From: Quillaja saponaria
Lineage: Eukaryota > Streptophyta > Magnoliopsida > Fabales > Quillajaceae
DNA: 64,000 nt
Direction: 5' to 3'
Assembly (NCBI GenBank): GCA_029379385.1
Contig: CM055607.1
Location: 6,386,001 to 6,450,000 of the forward strand
Shown here: piece by piece, positions 10,683 to 22,911 of the stretch
Numbering within the stretch: the stretch's first letter is position 1
How the letters are laid out: the number at the start of each line of letters is the position of its first letter
The notes under the pieces: generated by a model
Seen by the model: only the letters and a program-made list of their open reading frames with translations
What the model was told of the DNA's origin: nothing
Database searches by the model: none
Position numbers and translations under genes: made by a program

Positions 10683-11726
10683 ATGTTCTCATCCCCATTA
10701 CTCATTTCTTTCACTCTCTTGCTTTCTCTCCCTCTTCTCTTCTTCTTCGCCCCACAAATTCTTCCTCCCAACCATTTCCATTTCCTCCTTCCTGATGAGC
10801 TCGATGATCTCTCTCTTTTCCACAGAGCCACAGTTGCTTCCACCCATTCCTCTCCCAGAATCGTATCTCACTTAGGTACCACAAATCCCAAACCCAAAAT
10901 TGCTTTCCTATTCCTCACAAATTCAAACCTCTCTTTCGTTCCTTTATGGGAAAAATTCTTTCATGGAAACCAACCCCTTTTCAATATCTACATCCATTCC
11001 GACCCATCTATCACTCTAACTCCTCCTGGCGGCGTTTTCCATGGTCGATTCATCGCATCCAAGAAAACCCACCGTGCCTCACCAACTCTAATCTCCGCCA
11101 CTCGTAGACTCCTCGCCACTGCTATAATCGACGACCCATTAAACCAATACTTTGCTCTTGTATCCCAATATTGCGTTCCACTTCACTCTTTCAATTTCAT
11201 GTACAATTACCTCTTCAGAAACCCATTAACCTCTATATCAAGCTTTTCAAGCACTCAATTGGAATACCAGAGCTTCATTGAAATCCTCTCCGACGAACCA
11301 AATCTTTTCGAACGGTATGGAGCTCGCGGAGATGACGTAATGCTCCCAGAAGTATCGTTTGAGGAATTCCGGGTCGGATCTCAGTTTTTTATTCTGACCA
11401 GACGGCATGCGCTAGCTGTGATTAGAGATAGGAAGCTGTGGAGGAAGTTCAGGCTACCTTGTCTAAATGTCGATTCGTGTTACCCAGAGGAGCATTACTT
11501 TCCGACGCTGTTGTCAATGGAGGATTTGAAGGGTTGTAGTCAGTTCACCCTTACGAGGGTGAATTGGACGGGTAGTTTTGATGGCCACCCACATCTGTAT
11601 ACGCCGCTGGAAGTGTCGGCGGAGCTTGTTTACCGGTTAAGGCAATCGAATTCGAGCTACTCATATTTTTTTGCGAGGAAATTTTCGCCAGGATTGCTTG
11701 GCGCCGTTGATGGATATCGCTGTTGA
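10683..11726 (+). CDS. GT14 family glycosyltransferase (core-2/I-branching type, DUF266)
   Basis: Single-exon gene, 347 aa. An N-terminal signal anchor (about residues 5-26) indicates a type II Golgi membrane protein. The core-2/I-branching domain runs from about 71 (PKIAFLFLT) to the end: FNIYIHSDP, YFALVSQYCVPLHSFNFMY, then a GSQFFILTRRHAL segment, YPEEHYFPTLL and the VNWTG motif. These are the usual landmarks of plant DUF266/BC10-like proteins, and the length is close to the family norm. Members are thought to transfer sugars onto glycoproteins (rice BC10 affects wall and arabinogalactan glycans); the acceptor here is unknown. The ATG at 10683 is the first and places the anchor at the N-terminus. 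Confidence 0.9.
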   Translation: MFSSPLLISFTLLLSLPLLFFFAPQILPPNHFHFLLPDELDDLSLFHRATVASTHSSPRIVSHLGTTNPKPKIAFLFLTNSNLSFVPLWEKFFHGNQPLFNIYIHSDPSITLTPPGGVFHGRFIASKKTHRASPTLISATRRLLATAIIDDPLNQYFALVSQYCVPLHSFNFMYNYLFRNPLTSISSFSSTQLEYQSFIEILSDEPNLFERYGARGDDVMLPEVSFEEFRVGSQFFILTRRHALAVIRDRKLWRKFRLPCLNVDSCYPEEHYFPTLLSMEDLKGCSQFTLTRVNWTGSFDGHPHLYTPLEVSAELVYRLRQSNSSYSYFFARKFSPGLLGAVDGYRC

Positions 11727-13304
11727 CGTCATTTTCCGTGACTGAAGTGAGTTTGGTCATGGTAAGTAGTAAGTACACAGTTTTGTCTAATTTAGTTTTT
11801 ATTTTTGGAGCATAACTTGTGAAAATTACGAATTCACAGTACTTTGACTCTGTTTTTCTTTTTTAAAAATTATGTTAGAAATTTACTCGAAAATAAAAAG
11901 AGAAAACCGTAGAGTGGAATACAGAAAGAGAATAGATAGATAATATTGTAGTAGTATTAAAAACAGGAAAAGGAATTTAAAAGAAAAAACTTTCAGAGAA
12001 AAGAAAGGAATCACTCCTAAAACTTTTGTGGTACGTCCAGAAATTCTGCATATCAAAATTAATTGGATCTTTGAATGGTTAGTGACATTTTAATAGGTAT
12101 GGGATTGGCTTCTTTGGGATCGGGATCCCTAAGGTGCAAAGTGCTTAATTTTTTTTATTTCTCTAATGTTACTTTTGGAAAGAAAAAATTTAGGGATGAG
12201 GCATTGAAATCTTATAGTTTGTAAATTAAGTTAGTCAAGAACTAAGGGCCTAGATTTTCATATTTTGGGTTAAGTTTCTTGATGACCTTAATAATTACTC
12301 AATATGTAAAAAAAAATGAATTTTAATATATCATTGATTTTCTTTCTCTCTCTTTTTGTCACCCATCCCTTTATTGGCATATTTTTATTGCTTCAAAACA
12401 CATTAATTATGAGTATGATTTTGGTTTAGAGGAATCTCTATAGAAATCAAACACTTTTTAATTCATATTTTGATCTAACAAAGCTAGACTATATTAAATT
12501 TAAGGGAGGCATGGTCAATTTCTTTAGAGCCACAATTTATTAAACTTCAATAGCAAAGAATTGAAATTAATAATATTTATTTATTTCCAACCAAATGAAG
12601 GAGTCTGTCTGTTTTGTTTGCTATTTTATTTTCTTTTCAAATTGTCTAGTGGTATTTTTGAATGAGAATGCCGAGGAAAGTGTGTTGAAATCTAGGTATC
12701 TTTTAAGAGAATGTTCACCATTTCCTTTCCTTGCAGTTTCATTGTGCAATTGCTAAGCTTGTGTTTAGTCCTCTATGTTTTTGCCTATAAAATCTTTTAG
12801 TAACCAGTGAGCATTTTCACTGTGAAGTAGTGCACCCAAATGATTTGTAAGTCATTTTAGCTACCTCTAAATAATGCCCTTTTCAGTATGTTTAGTAGCT
12901 GTGGTGTGACTAGTGGCCAACAAGAAGAATTGCTTTTCTTTTTCCATTTTCTATTTCTAATGTGTATATTATATTAAAGATTAGGTCCAGAATGACAAAA
13001 GCGAAAAAAAGAAGAAGAGGTCGTTAGGGAGCTATATCTAACTACTAATTAAGATTTGGTTGTCCAACTTAGTGATAATATAGGTTTACCCAATTTTTTC
13101 CTCACATGTTTGGTATGAGCATCTAGCACGTGACCCTTGTGGTTCAAGGATCAAATTAGTCAACTTATGATCCTCCTAAGACTAAGGAGTAATGGACAAC
13201 TCAAGGTATTAACCACTTCTTGTTGTGGGATTCATAGAAAGTAACTAGATCGCTTCTTGGTTGTTTCATAATATAGTAAAGTAGGTTTTTTTTTGTTTTT
13301 TCTT

Positions 13305-13307
<3 letters not shown>

Positions 13308-13336
<29 letters not shown>
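13308..13336. repeat. (TA)n microsatellite
   Basis: About 14 uninterrupted TA units, directly visible. A likely polymorphic marker; no function implied. Confidence 0.95.
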
Positions 13337-13340
<4 letters not shown>

Positions 13341-13905
13341 AACACTCTGGAATTTAGGATGAGGATCAAACCAACATTGCCTGCCAATTTGTGGCACAGC
13401 TCATTTGAGTTCTTGCTAGTGATATACAAAGTCTGCTTTCTCAAAATTCGAAAAAATTTGTTTGGCAATGTTTCTCTGAATTCAAGGGAAGTTGGGACTC
13501 GGTGTCTATTGTATTTTGAATATAGAAATAGCTATAAAATATATCAGAGGCTCCTGATTTATGGATTTTGTTTGGGCTGATAGGATACTCTAAATAATAG
13601 TATTTATTGCAATAAATGTGGACCCATTGTAAACTTTATGTTGTGGAAAATGATATCTTACCCATAAACACTATCTTACAACATACATATATGTTCATAA
13701 ATACTTATATATGCATGTATTTATGTATTTATGTGTGTTTATGTAAGTGTATTCTCTTGAATGATTGAATGGTTTTATATAAACAGTTTTTTTTTTTTTG
13801 TAAGCTACTAGTTTAGAAGCGTCTGAAGTGCCCTATGTAATCATCTGTTTAGGATGATTCATAAAATGCTTCTGTGTAAGAGTGATGCATGCTTATGTCA
13901 ATTGA

Positions 13906-14130
13906 AGATTGCATATTAGACAATGCTTCTGTGGATGATAATTGCTTAGAATCATATTATTCAATGCTTATGTGGATGATGATTGCTTAGTATCAAGGAT
14001 TAAAACATCGTTTCTTGGTAGCATATCAGTTAATCCGGAAACGGAAACGTGTTGGATTCATAGATTTAGTTCATTGCTTAGCATCATATTATACAATGCT
14101 TCCATGGAATATGATTATTTCTTAGCATTT
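13906..14130 (+). repeat. Imperfect short tandem repeat
   Basis: Units built on CAATGCTTCTGTGGATGATA followed by ATTGCTTAG(A/T/C)ATCATATTAT recur three to four times with substitutions and one interrupting segment. The units are about 45-60 bp. No coding potential is evident. Confidence 0.6.
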
Positions 14131-15917
14131 TTGTGGTCAAAGGATTATTGTACTCACTACTCACGTAAAGTTCTCTAAAATGATTCAGGCGGTGGAAAAA
14201 TCACATGTATCTTTCTGGACTTGAGGACTTAGAAGTGGTGAACAAAACAGGGTTATGATGGTGTGGGAAATGGGAAAAAGTCCCAGAACTCCCGTGCTGT
14301 TCAGCAAAAGAATCATTCTCTGTTTGTTTTTCTGTATATAAAGTTGGATACTTTGAAACAAAAGTACTAAATTAATCCCGTTTGATTTCCCTTTTGTATT
14401 TGCTCCACACTCTTTCTCTGTTTATTGTACAAGTGAACTGTGAAAGTGAATGGACGATGAGCTTAGTGTGGAGTTAGAGAAAGGCAATGCCCAAGGCTTG
14501 TTACTTTTTTCTTTTGTCATTTATTGGAACAAAATGTAAATCTCCCATTTGCTCCTTCCATCAGTTTTTTTTATTAGAAAATGAATATTCCTTTCATGAT
14601 ATTTGCTGAGTAGAATGATTAAAGATATGTCCACTGTCGTGATGAGAAGTCCAATCTCAAAATTTTTTAGATTCTCCGATTAAGACGTCTATACATACAC
14701 CCACATTAACTATTAGACTCTTACTATGGAACCGGTGCCCTGCTACAAATAGCAAACCGGCTATTAAAAAAAAAAAACGAGACTCCTTATTTAAAGGTGG
14801 AATGCTGACCCGACGAAACCCGGGCCCACAATCCGTACACCTCCATCCTGCTGTAATCCAGCAAAGGGGAGTGAGCCATTGGGAGAGTGGTCTGTGGAAT
14901 TATACAGGGAAAGAGCTACAGTTCCAAAAAAATCAAACCCATCAATTTATTTACAATGGCGAGAGGCCCACTTTAACTATCCTTCACCAAACCCTCTCCT
15001 TTTTCTTTCTTTCTCCTTCTCTCTTTCCTGTCTCTGTCTGTGTCACTGAAGAATTCAGGTGGAACAAAGGTAAGCTAAATTTCTTCAGAAAACGACTTCT
15101 TAAACAATTTCAAGTTTTTTTCTTTGTAAAAATATTTAATCTATTCTGGGGTTTTCACTTGGAATTATGGAACTGAATATTTGAATATTTACTGAATTTA
15201 TTTTAGCTTAATCTTTTTCTTTTTTTTTTTGTCTCTTTCCACTAAATGTTTGCCGAACTGTTGCATTGACTTAATTTTCTGGTCTTACAGTCTTCTAATG
15301 TAGTTTTTCCTTTTTTCTATACCCACCTATTGAATGTTTCTTGCTTTTCTTGTTTGGTTATTTGGTTACTGGGAAGTGAATGAAACCAAAGGAAACTACC
15401 CTGGTTTTGATGCTCAAAGAAACAAAAATAAAGGGAAAAAAAGAAAAAGAAATACAAACCCTTATAATCATGTTTTCAAAGTTCAAATTTTCTTTTGTGG
15501 AAAAATAAGTATGCACTCTTGTTGAAGGAACTGTAAATTCCAAATATGATAGTAATGTTTCCTAAATGCTTCTGCCCTTTTCCATCTTTCTTAGTATCTT
15601 TTGGAAGGGGAGAGAGGGAAGTGGGGTTATTAGAAGTTTTGAAAATGAATCACTCTTTTCAAATATTTATATTCATAGAACCTTTGGCCTGGCTTTTCGT
15701 GTCTTTTTCATTGTCTCTCTATTTACAAGATTTTAATTTTTAATTTTTGACCTTCTGTAAAGTTCAATTACAATAAGATAGGATAGAATGCTGGCCAAAA
15801 TAGCATTATGTTTCTAAAGGGAGCAAATGCTTTTCATCTCTTCAACTAAAAGGAGCAAAGGAAGCCTGATAATAGAAATCTATTGGTAGCTGAGGAAACT
15901 TGGTAATATTGTCCACC

Positions 15918-18900
15918 ATGTCAAGACAAGCTCATCTACCTCCTCGTTGCCCAAATCAAAAGAAACCCATTACTGGCCTAAACCATGATTCCTTTTCTCC
16001 ATCCTCATGCATCAACATTTTGTACCCTCATCACAAGAAGTCACCTTCTCATAGCTCCATCCTAGAGGAGCAGCCAGCATGGCTTGATGAGTTGTTAAAT
16101 GACCCAGGCTCAGATTCGAAAGGAATCTTTCATCGCCGATCAGCTAGTGACCCGCTTACCCGTTTAGACACCATTAAGAAAGACTTTTCAAGTCCACCTG
16201 CTCACAACAATGAAGAAATTTCAGTTCAAAATGAAACTTGTAGTACATTGCAGTCAGCTTGTACATATGGTCCCAATTCACCTCGACGAAGAGGTACTTT
16301 GATATGGTCGGAGAATTCCAAAGCTTCAGCATTATTAGAATATGTCTCTCAGGATCCTCCACAGTATGCAGACGATACTCTTTCCTTTTCTGAGACAACT
16401 CAGTCAAATACAAAAGCAAATGGTTGCCTTGCATTTTGGGAGCTGAATGCAGAGACGAATGCAGTGCCAGTAAAACGGTTAGAAACTGAACTATATTCCT
16501 CGGTTTATATGTCTTTCATGTAATCTAAATGCTTTTTTGGTATTCATGCTACAAATTCACCATTCTTAATTGTGGTCTCCAACTCCAAGGCATCTCAATT
16601 TCATATCTGTGATGACTGTATCCTTCGTTTTGTCATTGATGTATTTTAGTCAATACCCAACTCTAAAGCACCGATACTTCAGATCGGGGGTCGTATCCGT
16701 GTCGAGTACGTATCTGACACGGATACGGCCCCGATACGCTGGGATACGTATCAGATTCGTATCCATAATTACTTTTTTTATTTTTTTAATTTTTTTAAAT
16801 TCGATACGGCTCGGATACGGCTTGACACGGCTCGGATACGGTTAGACATGGCTCGAATAAGGCAGGACACGGCTCGGATACGGCTCCCATGTTTTTGGCT
16901 GACACCAAAACATTGCATTTTGATCATTTTAACTTCTTTTCTTTGTGAATTCCTCTCCTCTGTGTCTTTTGTTCTCCATTAATAATTGTCGATTCACTGG
17001 ATTGGTATCATTGAAGCAGCTTTTGATTCGCCGTTCCTGGGTTCGAAGCTTCTTCTGATTTTCAAACTGTTCTAATCTTCACTGCTTGTTGAAGCTTCAA
17101 AGTTCTCAAGTTATTCATCTTCTCTATAGCCTGTGACAGTCCAATTCACAACAATCACTGTTGAGGCCTCCAAAGCTTCCTTCCCAGTGAGTAATCCTCC
17201 ACTTTTATCTCTCTTTCTCACTTCCCCTACTCTTTGTCTGAAAAATGGTGTTATGGACTTCTTGTTGGCACTAATCCAGAATCTATGTGTTGTTGGCTCC
17301 GAAGCTTGCTGTTGGTAGCTCTTTTAATGTTTATGAGAATTGATGTGCATTGTTTATTGTTTCTTTTATTCCATATTAGCTTATGAAGTTATTCTCCTTG
17401 TGTTCTAGTCTATGTTTGTTTCCTTTGTTGCTTTTGTATAAGCTTTTATAAAGTTTGCATCTGTGAGAATTTATGATAGAGTTTTGCATTGAATCCATTA
17501 CTGTTGCATAAATTTTTTTGATTCTTTTTTATTTGGGACTTTCTTTTAATTTTAATTAGGAAAAATTTAATGTAATGAATTGTGTTTGTTAGATCAGTAT
17601 GTTATGAATTGTACTTGTTTGATAACTACTATATGATGAGTTTGCTCAATTTATGTTTTTTAGATAATTGTATGTTATGAATTACCACTTTATGTTATAA
17701 ATTATATATATAAAATATAATTTAAAATTATTTAATTAAACGTATTCTTAACGTATCGTATCCTTGTTTTTAAGAAATTAGTGTATTCCCGTGTCGGATA
17801 CGTATCGTATCGGATTCTCGTATCCGTATCCGTGCTTCATAGATACCCAATAGTACTAGCACGAATATTAATTGCAAATATATCATAGTCAGCCATTTTG
17901 ACATGTTGATTGATACAGTATCACCATATAGATAGATTATTCTGTGCTTTATCTTTCTCAAAGTCATATGCTATTCATAGTTTGAATCTTTTGCTTTCGT
18001 ATTCTCTGATGGAAATGACTTCCTGATTTTGGTATAGGACAGAGATGAGTTATGTTGACAACAAAGAATACTAATGAGAGGATCAATTATGGTTGTTGCT
18101 GCTTTATATAAATCTAGAAATCTAGGATTGATCATCAACAATTTGTTATGGTGGCTGTCCTTATTTAGGTTGTGTATTTTGTTTTCCGTGTATATTGAAA
18201 TACTTTTACTGCAAGGAATGGTCCATCTCTTGCCTTCCTTGGTCTGAAAGGAGGGAGGACAGTGGGTCACAAATGAGATTTCTACCAGTCAGATGCAATG
18301 AACTTATTCTAATATAGTCTTGGAATTGTGCCTGCCTGTTATATATTCCCGCAACTTTGATAGGTGTAGCCTATATGCACCAGATCACTGTTTATGGTAT
18401 AGGCACAAGTCACTTAGTTCAATACGAATATATCAGCTGTTCAGTATAGCTGGCAAAAATTAGGGGAAACCTACTTTATTTTTCAATTTTATTACAATGA
18501 AGAGTAGTTAAGACCAAGTGCCCTTCATGATCCGTTCCCTTAATAAATGCCTGTGGTCTTGGAAATGCCAGTCCTTAATTTGAATGTTTAGTAAAAGCAA
18601 GGAATGACAAATTTAGAACCGTATCTGGCCACTACTTGTCAAACACACATTTATATAGAATCATGCTTGCCATTCTTGTAGGTTTTGTGAAATCAAGTAT
18701 AAATATTTGAATGCCCAGTTTGAAGGCTTGGTGGAAAACAGACTGTGGAAGCCCTGAAATCATATGTTGTCACGTAGTCATAAATGCAACTATATGGATA
18801 CATATTTCTAATGCTCTTCACAGCATTTCGAGTGACATAATTGAAAATGAGATACATAATGAGTGTCAAAATTGATTATTGCAGCACAAAAACTAACCAT

Positions 18901-21219
18901 CATTCTTCTTTACCTTTCATATATCTTTATTTAACTACATCTTCTTGAAGCTTGAGACAAAAGTGCATGTGTTCAGTAACTCACTTTTTTCTGCCTCATA
19001 GGCACTCTGGGCAGCGTTCAAGGGTCCGTAAACTCCAATATATTGCTGAACTAGAAAGAACTGTTGATGCATTACAGGTAATGCGCTCATAATTTAGAAG
19101 GAAACTGTATTATAATTTTCTCTGTAGTACCATTAGTGATGCAGGATTCATTCTTACAGGAGTATCACATGAAAAGGGTCATTTGATAGTTTATGAATAA
19201 GGAAATTGTGTACTATGATTTTTTGAAAGCAGAGGTTTTGTCAAATATGTTTTCATTCAAATGCTTGTTAGCTTCTTCTTGTGGTCTTATACTATACTAG
19301 ACCATCTTAAACATGGGAAACTCTAACCCAACACCAATTCTAGCGGTTATGCAGCACCTTAGTGTGCAGGGCCCACCAGGTATAACTGGGGTTGCTGTGT
19401 CATCTGCCACAATCGGTGTGGATTTAGCAACCCCCAATAGACTTTCTCACAGTTTTAGTATTTCTACTTCTGCTTCAGTAGTATCATACAAATCAAGGTG
19501 ACCGAGTGTTTACCATGCATGCTTCAGTAGTATCTTTTTGTCACTTTTTTCCTTCTAGCTAGAATTTAGAGGCATATTTACCATGCAGGGTCTTGGATCA
19601 GAGCTGGCAGTCAGAGTTGGTTCTCTGATGCAGCAACGTGTTGCTTTGTCCATGGAAAACAGTAAATTAAAGCAGCAGTTGGCCAGACTGAAGCAGCAAA
19701 AGATAATACTGGAGGGTAATATTTATTCTTCTTTACCTTTTTTTTTTCTTTCTTCTTTCCTGAAATCCTCTTAATTTGCTGGCTGTGACTCCTACAACAA
19801 ACTAAATTTCTTAATCCCATTTTTGGAGGTGAGGAAGATGATTAAATTTGTAATGTTATCCATCTAAGTTACCTCTGATTATGAATAGGATGTATGCACT
19901 AGGAGTTTAGAAAATAAATCGCTTAGAAATTTGAAATTACTTTTACTGGTAATCAGAATCAAATGAGAAGGGAAAATAAGTGAAACTAAAGCTTTCCCTA
20001 CACTGATAATTTAAATGTAATTTTTGCTTTTATGTAAAATATGCTAATAGAATAATGTGTTACATGAATGTTTACTTGACAAACTGCCTACTCGAATAAA
20101 GCTTATAAGTGAGTTGAAATTGTGTGAGAGGAAGTTATTATGTGCCTTATAGCTTGATGCTTTAGATATAAATTACTTTATGATACCCTTCCTGTAATAA
20201 ACTATTATGTATGCCTAGACCAACCCCACTCCACTCCCAGCACGCTGGACAAAAAAGGTCAACAAGCATAAGTGGAATATATCTGAATGATTGGCAAGTT
20301 ACAATCCATTTGACACGTTTACTTTCATTAGCCATTATGAACATTAATTTAAGAGAGGCCTCATGATTTTAACTGACTTGATATGCTACCTGCAGATAAT
20401 GGAGGCATTGCAATGTAATTGTATAACGTATGTAAAGCATGCTTGGCTGCTTCCTTGGTTCAATCTATCAACCTCAACATTATCTATCAGGAACGAAAGG
20501 AAAAAGTAAAAACTTTGTAAAAACTTTTGATAATTAGATAGAAACAAATTACAAGTACCAAAGACAGTTATAAAATTATCTATTTTCAACAGTAATGGAT
20601 AATCAGATTAGTTTAAAAGGCATACCTGGTCTGTAAAGTAAACATAGTAGGAAATATCAAATGAAGATGAAGAGGAAAAAGATGCTTGCATAAACAAGGT
20701 CTCTTCATGGATGTCTTGAATTCTAAAATTTCATGTGCTCTAATATAATATATACTTGTAGGTTTGATAACTGTGGAATTATATGCCTACTGCTGTAGTA
20801 GCTATACCATGGTGTGTTTAATTGGGGATATGCTAAAAAATGGGGAAATAAATGCAGCCTCAGTACTGTCTACTAGTGAATTTTTCTGTCTTTTAAACAC
20901 CTCTCTTACACTGACAAAATTAGTTCAAGTATCTCTGATCACCACAGAAATTTATGCTTGGGTTAGAAACGCCTCAACTGCATTCTCCACTATCGTGTAG
21001 CTTCTTTTAAATATCTCTATCACTTCCTTTCTCATTCATATCCCTGCATTCTTTGCAGATCAATATCGCGTATTGCAGAAGGGAGTTGCGAGTTTGAAGG
21101 TTGGTTTAGTTTTAGCTCCACATAACACAGACAAGTATTTTGGGTCTAGGGCTTATGAGGGAGCTCAATCAGAGATTTCTTGGCAGATATTAGATGTGGG
21201 AAAACTTAATTTAGATTGA
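15918..21219 (+). CDS. bZIP transcription factor (At4g06598/At1g58110-like)
   Basis: Four coding exons: 15918-16477, 19002-19077, 19589-19715, 21059-21219 (all GT-AG, phases 2, 0 and 1 agree), about 307 aa. A 5' UTR exon near 14985-15069 followed by an intron (donor GT at 15070) is likely. [14 protein letters not shown] and HRRSASDPL near residues 50-75 match a conserved N-terminal block of At4g06598-like proteins. The bZIP spans the exon 1-2 junction: [20 protein letters not shown], then heptads through [17 protein letters not shown] sequence in exon 3. The invariant Asn of the N-x7-R basic motif is Lys, as I recall for this subgroup, so DNA contact may be atypical. Intron 1 (2.5 kb) carries a hAT-like element. 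The last exon is the least certain part. Confidence 0.85.
16653..17850. mobile_element. Non-autonomous hAT-like element, copy A (1182 bp, with 8-bp TSD)
   Basis: The element occupies 16661-17842, flanked by the target duplication ATACCCAA (16653-16660 and 17843-17850). The ends are inverted: CTCTAAAGCACCGATAC at the left and, read from the right, CTATGAAGCACGGATAC. Subterminal DNA is packed with GGATACG-type words on both sides, including an array of about eight 10-11 bp units at 16802-16887. An 8-bp TSD with short inverted ends and subterminal repeats indicates the hAT superfamily. No transposase frame is seen. It lies in intron 1 of the bZIP gene; a related copy is at 24024-25271. Confidence 0.85.
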
Positions 21220-22911
21220 AAAGATGGCAGGGGCCCTGACTCTGGTCTTTTAAATTGCTATTTTATCTAGATGCAATCACAGAAAAAAACCTAACTGAGA
21301 TGAACCTGTTCTGAAGCTGGTAACCCTTTAACTGCTAACTGCTCACCTTTACATGTTCTGATTCACTCTTATTTTCTTTCTTTCTTGCACTTGCATCAGT
21401 TTGTTGTCAATATTCAGATTGCAATTTATTAATCAGAATCTTACTCAACATTGGTTTGAAAAGATGATTAGGATCTACAAGGTTGGCATATTGAACCAAT
21501 ATCAGCCTAGCGTTCAAGTTTATTAAAAATTGCTTTTGCTTTTGAAAATATACCTTTTGCTGAAAAGATTATCTACAGTAACTATATAACCGTCCCAGAT
21601 AGGTCAATATAACCTTATATATGTTCTCATCATGCATTCTCCCTGAGGATTTGCGTTAAGGGTTCATATGGATGGAGGGAAATATACAGGGATTTGTATT
21701 AAGGGTTCATATGGAGGGAGGGAAATTAGAAAAAAAAGAAAAAAAGAAGGGAGAATATTCATTTTTTTTTAAAGAAAGAAGAGGAAATTGAGAGGTATAA
21801 TCAAATTACTCTAAAGTTTATTTTTTTCAAATTAGGAAGATTTGGAGCGATAGAATAAAGTATATTATAATTTTTATGATTAAAATATTTTCATTATTTT
21901 TATCCAAATATTTAAATAAAATATTGTAAGTGTGAAATTGTCAAATTATATAATATCATAAACAAAAATATATCTTATTTTCTTCCTTTGTTTAACGTCA
22001 AAATAAAATATATAGTATAATTTTTCTTGTATTCTCTCCTCCTATTCCCTCTCCTTCCAAACTTCCAAGTAGACTTTAAGGGTGCATTTGGGTGCTTGAA
22101 AATAAACTTGCAAAATCAATTTCAATTCTTTTATAATTAAAATTGACTAGAATTACTAATTATGAGTTTGTACCTCATAAAGAGTTACAATCAAAATTGT
22201 TCTTTAAGTATTTGGTTATCATCTCTAGTGATATTTATTAGTGGTTATCGTAGTCATCTTCAAAGGATCCAACAATGGTAATTGTCGTCTTTGATGGGTC
22301 TAACAATAATTAATCTTAACAATGGTGATCATCATTTTCAATAGATCTCAATGGTAGTTGTTTTCATCTTTAATGAGTCTTGATGGTGGTGGTCATCTCC
22401 AGCTCTTGCTGCTCCGACAATTTCTTTTTATGGAAAAACATAATTTTAGTTTTAATTGTTCAAAGCCTAAATTTGGTTCATCCCACACGTACATGAATTT
22501 GGAAGTTTTCTTTTAGTTTAAAAAGATCAATACGTAGAATCCAATGCCCTTGATATCAGCCTTCTGAAAGATGGTCGCCTCTTCCATAAACAATCCTTTT
22601 ACACAATCTCGACGTCGAGCAAAGCACCATAACACGCCCACTTTTCACGCCCAAACAAATCAAGTAGTAAAGAAACTTAATGCCTATAATGCCCAACATA
22701 TGAGAAATAGCTTATTCTCCATTATTTTTCTTCTCTTGTTTTATTTTTTAACAAATATGCCTGCATTTAAATCACGAAAGTAATCCAAGTTCAAGTTTTG
22801 CACAGAGGGACACCATATGAAACAAAGTTCAAATTCTGAGCAATATCTTTACAGGGGTTCACCATGCAGCTTGGCCATTGATCATCATCGCGACACAAGA
22901 AATCAGATTCC
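21220..22911. other. Spacer between convergent bZIP and VPS60 genes
   Basis: Contains 3' UTR sequence of both genes and a probable MITE at about 21660-22085. Around 22250-22400 there is a weak GGTGATCATC-type repeat. No further gene. Confidence 0.5.
21660..22085. mobile_element. Probable degenerate MITE
   Basis: The left side repeats AAGGGTTCATATGGA(T/G)GGAGG twice and continues GGGAAAT; the right side ends CCCTCTCCTTCCAAACTTCC followed by CTTTAAGGG, roughly the inverse. This purine-rich end resembles common plant MITEs that begin TTTGGATGGAGGGAAA. Inverted ends are imperfect and no target duplication was resolved. Confidence 0.4.

Larger units (their letters stand above)
11727..14984. other. 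Intergenic region with microsatellite and short tandem repeat
   Basis: About 3.2 kb without a gene. It holds a (TA)n microsatellite at about 13308-13336 and an imperfect tandem repeat at about 13906-14130. The last part is promoter for the bZIP gene, with GGGCCC/GGCCCA words near 14822 and 14962 (site II-like). Short open frames have no recognisable homology. Confidence 0.5.
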
